A DNA stretch of 24,345 nt from Silene noctiflora (Eukaryota; Streptophyta; Magnoliopsida; Caryophyllales; Caryophyllaceae). The position numbers and the translations under genes were made by a program. Location: the NCBI GenBank assembly GCA_009801015.1, contig VHZZ01000229.1:43345-67689 (forward strand), written 5' to 3'. A model generated the notes under the pieces. The model was not told the DNA's origin, made no database searches, and saw nothing but the letters and a program-made list of their open reading frames with translations. Positions 20,001 through 24,345 of this stretch are shown one piece after another (the first letter of the stretch is position 1; the number at the start of each line of letters is the position of its first letter).

Positions 20001-22281
20001 GTGGAAAAAAAATAATGGAGAACAATGAAAGTGTATGAGATAATCAAACAACGACAATTCATCTAATATACAGTGCAGCAGTCGAGCCAAAAATGATTTC
20101 AAGGGTCTATGCAGAAAAGAGGATTAGAATGTGAGATTCTCACAATCTCACCCTGTATTTATTTAAGTCAAAGCACTCACAGGCTTAGGTCATCTGCAGA
20201 CTTAGTATTCAGTATGCAAATCAAAGGTCAACAATCTTAACAACCACTCGATCGAACGTGCGGCTCATACAATACAATATATCCCTCGGAAAATGAAGCC
20301 AGAAACAAATAAACTTTTACTCTCTAAACACACGGTCCATAAAAGAAAATGTTATCCAACGTTCTTAAATTCTTATTCTGTACAATGAAAACCTTTGTAT
20401 GTAATCATTGTGATGCTGAGAAAGTAAAGATGACATCTATGTTGTATATTTATTTTACTAGCATCTCACTTCAATACGTTAATTAGGAGTTAATAAGTGT
20501 GTGTAATCAGTTCCAATAATTTTCGTAATAGTTAATGATGGCAATGTTGGACTAAAATGCTATCTATAGCAGTTAAAAATCTTCCTACTTGTGGCATTGT
20601 TTATTGGAACTGATCACACACAATTATTCAATAACTAGCAAAATTTATGGTAGCACTGAAAGGGAAATACTGCATAAATGAATTCACTATCCATATTATA
20701 TATGGAAGTCCCAATCTGTGGCATATAATCCAAAGTAACTACCACGCTATCAGTTGCAGTAGTAAAGACATAACTCGGTGCCTTAATGGTTCTGCCTATG
20801 GGGGTTCTGATGTGCCTACAGAAACACATAAGAACTTCCATAAAGAAAATTGTGTTGACACATTGACAAACTGATGCTTCACAATATAAGAGCAGTGGCT
20901 TAATTTCTATGCATAGAACCATCTCAAGTAATAATTCTAATATAAGAAACTTGGTCTAGTGAGCCATTTTGTTTTATCTCATCATAATCCAAAACTATAA
21001 AAAAATAGCCAATGTTCGACTCCATTACAAATGAAGTGCGCTTTTGACTAGTGGCAGAGCGTGGAGGTTAGTCTTGCTTGGGGTGCTGACTCCTAAAGAG
21101 TGAAGCCTGGTGGAGGCTGGGCTTATTTGGGTCGCTGACTCCTAAAGAGTGAAGAATATCATTTCCTTCTATTAAAATTTTCAATCTTTTTTTCAAGTTA
21201 TTCTATGGCGGTACTAATTCGCCCCAACAAAATTTGACCGATACTTAACTCTCCCAACTTCAAATTCCGGCTCCTCCACTCCTCCCAACTAAGTACAAGC
21301 ATTAAGGGATACAAAAACCCAACTTCCCCATCAAATAACGCAAAGGTAATTTCCAATTAACCCCAACAAAATACTCACTCATCCACCTAAAACAACGGCA
21401 AATCCCACATAGGAGACCTAGTACCCTCTGTCTCCTCATTAGGCTCATACCCTCCTCTTGGGTGTACTAATGGCATAGAAGAAGCAAGCTGAGAAATTAA
21501 TGGGGTCACAAATCATAGTATTACAGTAACCACAAATATAACAATAACATTACCCAATGCCTCCCGCAAATTGCGGGGTAAGAGAGGTCGAGTAAGATGT
21601 ACGTAGCCTTACCCTTGATAGCAAGTTAGCAACCAATGTGGATCCTTTGTCCCTATTTTGTGTCTCATCTCCTATCCCACTATCCTACCCTTGCAACACC
21701 TCATCACTATTATATAAACTACCAGCAATGTTATTATTTAAGGGATAATGTATCACATGATAAAAGTAGTGACATAAAAAAATATTGGACAGATGATTTC
21801 AACTCAATAGCAATTAGCAACACAAACTTAAAAAGAAGCACAACGACTACCACCTCATGAAGAAGAAAAAGAATCAGAATCAGAAACATAAATTACCAAT
21901 ACTAAATTCAAAGACAACAACAACAGTAAGAATAGCCCAAACAGAGTAACGAGCAAGATCTTCAAGAGGTTCCTTCAAGAAAATAAGAAAAGACAAAAGC
22001 GTCAAAGCAAGTCCCATTTTTGCTGAAAAAATTACTTTTCTTGGATCAGATTTCCCCATTTTATATGCTTTAATCCCAAACTCCCTCATCAATTTCCACA
22101 AATAAGAACTTTTTTCGACAACGCCGAAACAACAACAAACATTTCTCCTACTACGATTGTCTCCTTGAAGTAATTGATCTTCAAGGTAGGAATTGTAGCC
22201 ATTTTTAGAAGGGAAAAGAAGCTTTTCTTTCTCCCGTTTTTCTAAGAAGCTACGGCGGAATGAACCTAATTTGGCCGCCAT
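17007..22281 (-). CDS. ALMT9: Aluminium-activated malate transporter, vacuolar ALMT9-like (complete)
   Basis: Six exons on the minus strand: 22281-21897, 19871-19734, 19628-19359, 18996-18860, 18769-18623, 17693-17007. They sum to 1764 bases, 587 codons plus TGA, close to the roughly 600 residues of ALMT9. All five introns are GT-AG. The N-terminus [17 protein letters not shown] closely matches ALMT9. Six membrane segments lie at about 88-104, 112-127, 140-160, 165-185, 192-210 and 218-242, followed by the family motifs [10 protein letters not shown] and, at residues 316-318, WEP within [13 protein letters not shown]. The acidic, serine-rich stretch at about 435-510 and the helix ending [18 protein letters not shown] are typical of the cytosolic C-terminal half. 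Members of this clade are tonoplast anion channels for chloride and malate, used in guard-cell opening and salt storage. The gene looks intact, with no missing conserved block. ALMT4 or another clade II member remains possible, since assignment rests on remembered sequences. Confidence 0.93.
17815..18021. mobile_element. Rearranged family A MITE with exon-derived filler
   Basis: Positions 17815-17928 match the right part of family A in reverse orientation (GACTCTTC, TACCCGTGTTCGACACT). Instead of continuing to its other end, the sequence switches to a 25-base copy of ALMT exon 6 (17927-17951), then unrelated bases, then a left end of the same family in forward orientation from 17980 (CTATATTGCTCAGACTCG). 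The arms 17910-17928 and 18003-18021 are inverted repeats with one mismatch in 19. It lies in intron 5 of the ALMT gene. Confidence 0.6.
18300..18337. repeat. 19-bp tandem duplication
   Basis: AATAGAATTAGAACACAAC occurs twice back to back with no mismatch, in ALMT intron 5. Confidence 0.9.
20489..20634. mobile_element. 146-bp inverted-repeat MITE in ALMT intron 1
   Basis: Arms 20492-20519 and 20601-20628 are inverted copies matching at 26 of 28 positions (core GTAATCAGTTCCAATAA and TTATTGGAACTGATCAC). Outer bases GTTAATAA and TTATTCAATAAC extend the pairing. No target duplication is evident. Confidence 0.6.
21061..21158. repeat. Two 49-bp tandem units in ALMT intron 1
   Basis: Each unit begins GTGGAGG and ends in CTGACTCCTAAAGAGTGAAG plus a few bases; units at 21061-21109 and 21110-21158, with several mismatches in the middle. 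The origin is unknown. Confidence 0.7.
21525..21640 (-). repeat. SINE-like copy (TS/Au-like) in ALMT intron 1
   Basis: The minus strand reads AAGGGTAAGGCTACGTACAT, CTTACCCCGCAATTTGCG, GGCATTGGGTAATGTTATTG. This is the better preserved relative of the copy at 9405-9520; the GGTAAGGCTACGTACATC block is typical of this SINE type. The 5' end is not clear. Confidence 0.55.
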
Positions 22282-22370
22282 TGATGAAGGTTTGATTAAG
22301 GAATCGAAGGTTGTAGAGGTAGATGGAGATGCATGAGTGAAGAAAGTTTGGTAGTATAATTGAGTGTGTT

Positions 22371-22382
22371 AGATATTTATGG
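22371..22382 (-). promoter_or_regulatory. Likely TATA box of the ALMT gene
   Basis: On the minus strand the sequence reads CCATAAATATCT, a plant TATA-type element 90 bases before the ALMT start codon. A pyrimidine-rich leader (CTCCATCTACCTCTACAACC) follows, so transcription would begin near 22340 with a 5' UTR of about 60 bases. This is a motif call only. Confidence 0.5.
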
Positions 22383-22670
22383 GGTTTTTTTAAGCAATCT
22401 CAGATACGTAATATACTCTGCAATTTATAAGTTGGAGTATAATTAGGAAGATAAATGTGTTGGGAATTGGGAACTCACCATCTAGATTTTGTACAGTACA
22501 ACTTTATACATACACTAACTTCAATTTTTTAGAATTTTTGTTCATAATTGAAGAACTTAATATAAAGTTTTTAGATGGAAAAAATTATAAAATGAATAAT
22601 GTTAAATGGTTTCTCATATTTTACAAGGCTATATTTATTGATCGTATATTTTAAAATATTTACAAATTTG

Positions 22671-22707
22671 GTTCTTATTTTAGAACTTGGTTCTTAAAAA
22701 TAAGAAC
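22671..22707. repeat. Near-perfect short hairpin
   Basis: GTTCTTATTTTAGAAC (22671-22686), loop TTG, GTTCTTAAAAATAAGAAC (22690-22707). The stem of about 16 bp has one or two unpaired bases. It lies about 390 bp upstream of the ALMT start. It could be a tiny fold-back element; nothing shows it is transcribed. Confidence 0.6.
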
Positions 22708-23013
22708 AAACTTTTAAATACAATAGAAAAACTTTTAAAATAAAATTCTTGGTAACACCCTAATGCCAAGAACTACTATTGTTATTGCTCTTAAATGGCC
22801 GAGACGGTTTTAAGCTGAACTGATTCAACAAATATTCGTGAAAATATAACTCCTAAATAACATCCCAAGTACATGTCGTTAAACAATCACAAACTCAGAT
22901 GAACTAAACTGTAAGCTAAAATTAAGTTCAAAAGAACATGACCTTAAACAATCACAAATTGAGTTCATGTGAGTCAAACTCTTATTTTAGTTCAGCTAGC
23001 ACCATTCAGCCAA

Positions 23014-23328
23014 GGCCTCGTTTGGTTGCCCTTTGTAAATCATGGGAATTGAAAAATCCCATGAATTACAAAATGGGAACTTGTTTGGTTACCAATTTTT
23101 TGCCATAATGTAGGAATTTCATTTTCCAAGGAGTTTCCAACTCCTCCACAATGGAGGAGTTGGATTACCTAGCCCCTCCTAGGTAATTGCATAATCCGGT
23201 GTAATTGAATTCCTACATTGACAAACAAACGGATTTAGCTAATTCACGTGAATTTCATGTGGGAGCTTAATTCCCATGAATTCGATTTTCCGGTGGAATT
23301 GTATTCCAACGGGTAACCAAACGAGGCC
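23014..23328 (+). mobile_element. Harbinger/Tourist-like MITE, copy 1
   Basis: Ends GGCCTCGTTTGGTT and AACCAAACGAGGCC are perfect 14-bp inverted repeats, flanked by the 3-bp direct repeat CAA (23011-23013, 23329-23331). Length 315 bp, no coding capacity. Inside is a second nested arm, TTGTTTGGTTACC near 23082, and a CATGGGAATT / AATCCCATG hairpin. A 3-bp duplication favours a PIF/Harbinger-type element, though CAA is not the usual TWA. Confidence 0.7.
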
Positions 23329-23437
23329 CAAAAAGAACATGACCTAATAAGACTAACTATTAAATCATGTAAACGGGTTTGGGCCCCACCCCAAAGGAGC
23401 TAAGAGACTCCACTTCACAACTCTGAAACTAACCGTC

Positions 23438-23467
23438 AAGTAGAAGTAGAAGTAGAAGTAAAAGTAG
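23438..23467 (+). repeat. (AAGTAG)n microsatellite
   Basis: About five units of AAGTAG/AAGTAA lie between the two MITEs. Confidence 0.9.
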
Positions 23468-23653
23468 CCCCTTATTTTGTAGAGTGATAAATACTCTTCT
23501 CTTCTTGTGGGAATATTGAGTTTCTTCACCCCAACAAATATAATCTTAGCCCCAAATAATTTGGAAAGGACGACACATGAACTCAAATCGTGATTATTTA
23601 AGGTTTTGTTCATTTGGACTTAATTTCAATCCTATATAATTTTGTTCAACTTT

Positions 23654-23973
23654 GGCCTCGTTTGGATGATACGAGAATTAAATTGATGTGAATTTACAAT
23701 GCACTGGAGTTTAATTCCTATATTAAAATTTACGGGAATTACAATAATCCGCTTGGTTGTCAGGTTGGACTTTGGAGTTCTATTTTCCTAAGAATTTCCA
23801 ATGACCATGAGGAGGTAGGTAGTTAAATTCCCTCATCAGGTAAAAGTTGAAAATTCCTAGGAATTTTAAACTCTCTCATTTTACAAAAAATGGGGTAACC
23901 AAACAACCTCTAAAAATCACAATTCATGGGATTCTAGAATTCCCATGAATTGAGTGAGCAACCAAACGAGGCT
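23654..23973 (-). mobile_element. Harbinger/Tourist-like MITE, copy 2 (inverted)
   Basis: Ends GGCCTCGTTTGG and CCAAACGAGGCT bound about 320 bp. Its right end, read on the minus strand (GCCTCGTTTGGTTGC, then ATTCATGGGAATT, then TTGTTTGGTTACC), matches the left end of copy 1 in order, so it is the same family in opposite orientation, 325 bp away. The target duplication is not clear. Confidence 0.65.
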
Positions 23974-24334
23974 TAAGTTACTTAATACTCCTTTTAATTT
24001 AAATTGAGTGAGCAAATGCACGGATTTTTAGATAGGAATGTTAAATACTTTAACAATTATATTACCGATATTTTAACTTCCTTGAAATTTAATTATAAAA
24101 TTTATTATTAATAATGTTTTGTATTAAGAGGTACAAAAGAGAAGATTCGGCACTTTTACTCCGTATAAGATTGTTGGTAGTACTGGAACTATTTTATTAA
24201 TTTGTTTTCAAAAATATTATTATTATATCATTATATCTACTAAAGGCGTAATATAAACGTTAAGTAATAAGCAATGAGTAACGACCTTAATAATAAAATA
24301 AGATAGGATATGTATTGTAATAAATATACTTATA

Positions 24335-24345
24335 TGTGTGTGTGT
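24335..24345 (+). repeat. (TG)n microsatellite cut by the window edge
   Basis: TG dinucleotides run to the last base; the full length is unknown. Confidence 0.7.

Noticed and set aside
23365-23613. Minus-strand frame with repeated YF residues
   Set aside because: The YF run is produced by the AAGTAG microsatellite.
1-24345. CRISPR arrays, tRNA or rRNA genes, bacterial-type operons
   Set aside because: None seen; the DNA is plant nuclear in character.

Overview
The window is nuclear DNA from a flowering plant. The evidence is two intron-rich genes of plant families, both on the minus strand with GT-AG introns, set in AT-rich DNA full of MITEs, SINE and LINE scraps and a Helitron end. Short motifs of the type TACGGAGTAT and Stowaway-like ends (ACTCCCTCC) suggest a eudicot, perhaps Caryophyllales; that placement is only an impression.

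Layout, left to right. Positions 1-122 are the 3' end of a Helitron. Positions 575-14690 (minus) hold 23 exons of a DENN-domain protein like STOMATAL CYTOKINESIS DEFECTIVE 1 (SCD1). They cover the start codon, the whole DENN module, the linker region and the start of the first WD40 repeat; the remaining WD40 exons must lie beyond the left edge. Its introns carry a Mutator-type MITE pair, an RTE tail with target duplication, SINE fragments and several fold-back elements. Positions 14691-17006 are intergenic: a telo-box leader, small MITEs, and a 1.15-kb insertion between 37-bp direct repeats that ends in the C-terminus of an RTE-like LINE and also contains unrecognised antisense coding-like pieces. 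Positions 17007-22281 (minus) are a complete six-exon ALMT gene (587 codons), closest in memory to the vacuolar anion channel ALMT9. Its intron 5 holds a rearranged MITE with a scrap of the gene's own exon 6. Positions 22282-24345 hold the ALMT promoter, a strong hairpin, two related 315-320-bp inverted-repeat elements in opposite orientation, and microsatellites.

Working together: the genes are independent. SCD1 family proteins act with SCD2 in Rab-E-linked membrane traffic during cytokinesis and endocytosis; ALMT9-type channels carry chloride or malate across the vacuolar membrane, notably in guard cells. Both families have stomatal roles and here are head-to-tail about 2.3 kb apart, which may be chance. 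All exon coordinates were derived by hand from the sequence and comparison with remembered Arabidopsis proteins; reading phase closes at every junction in both genes.
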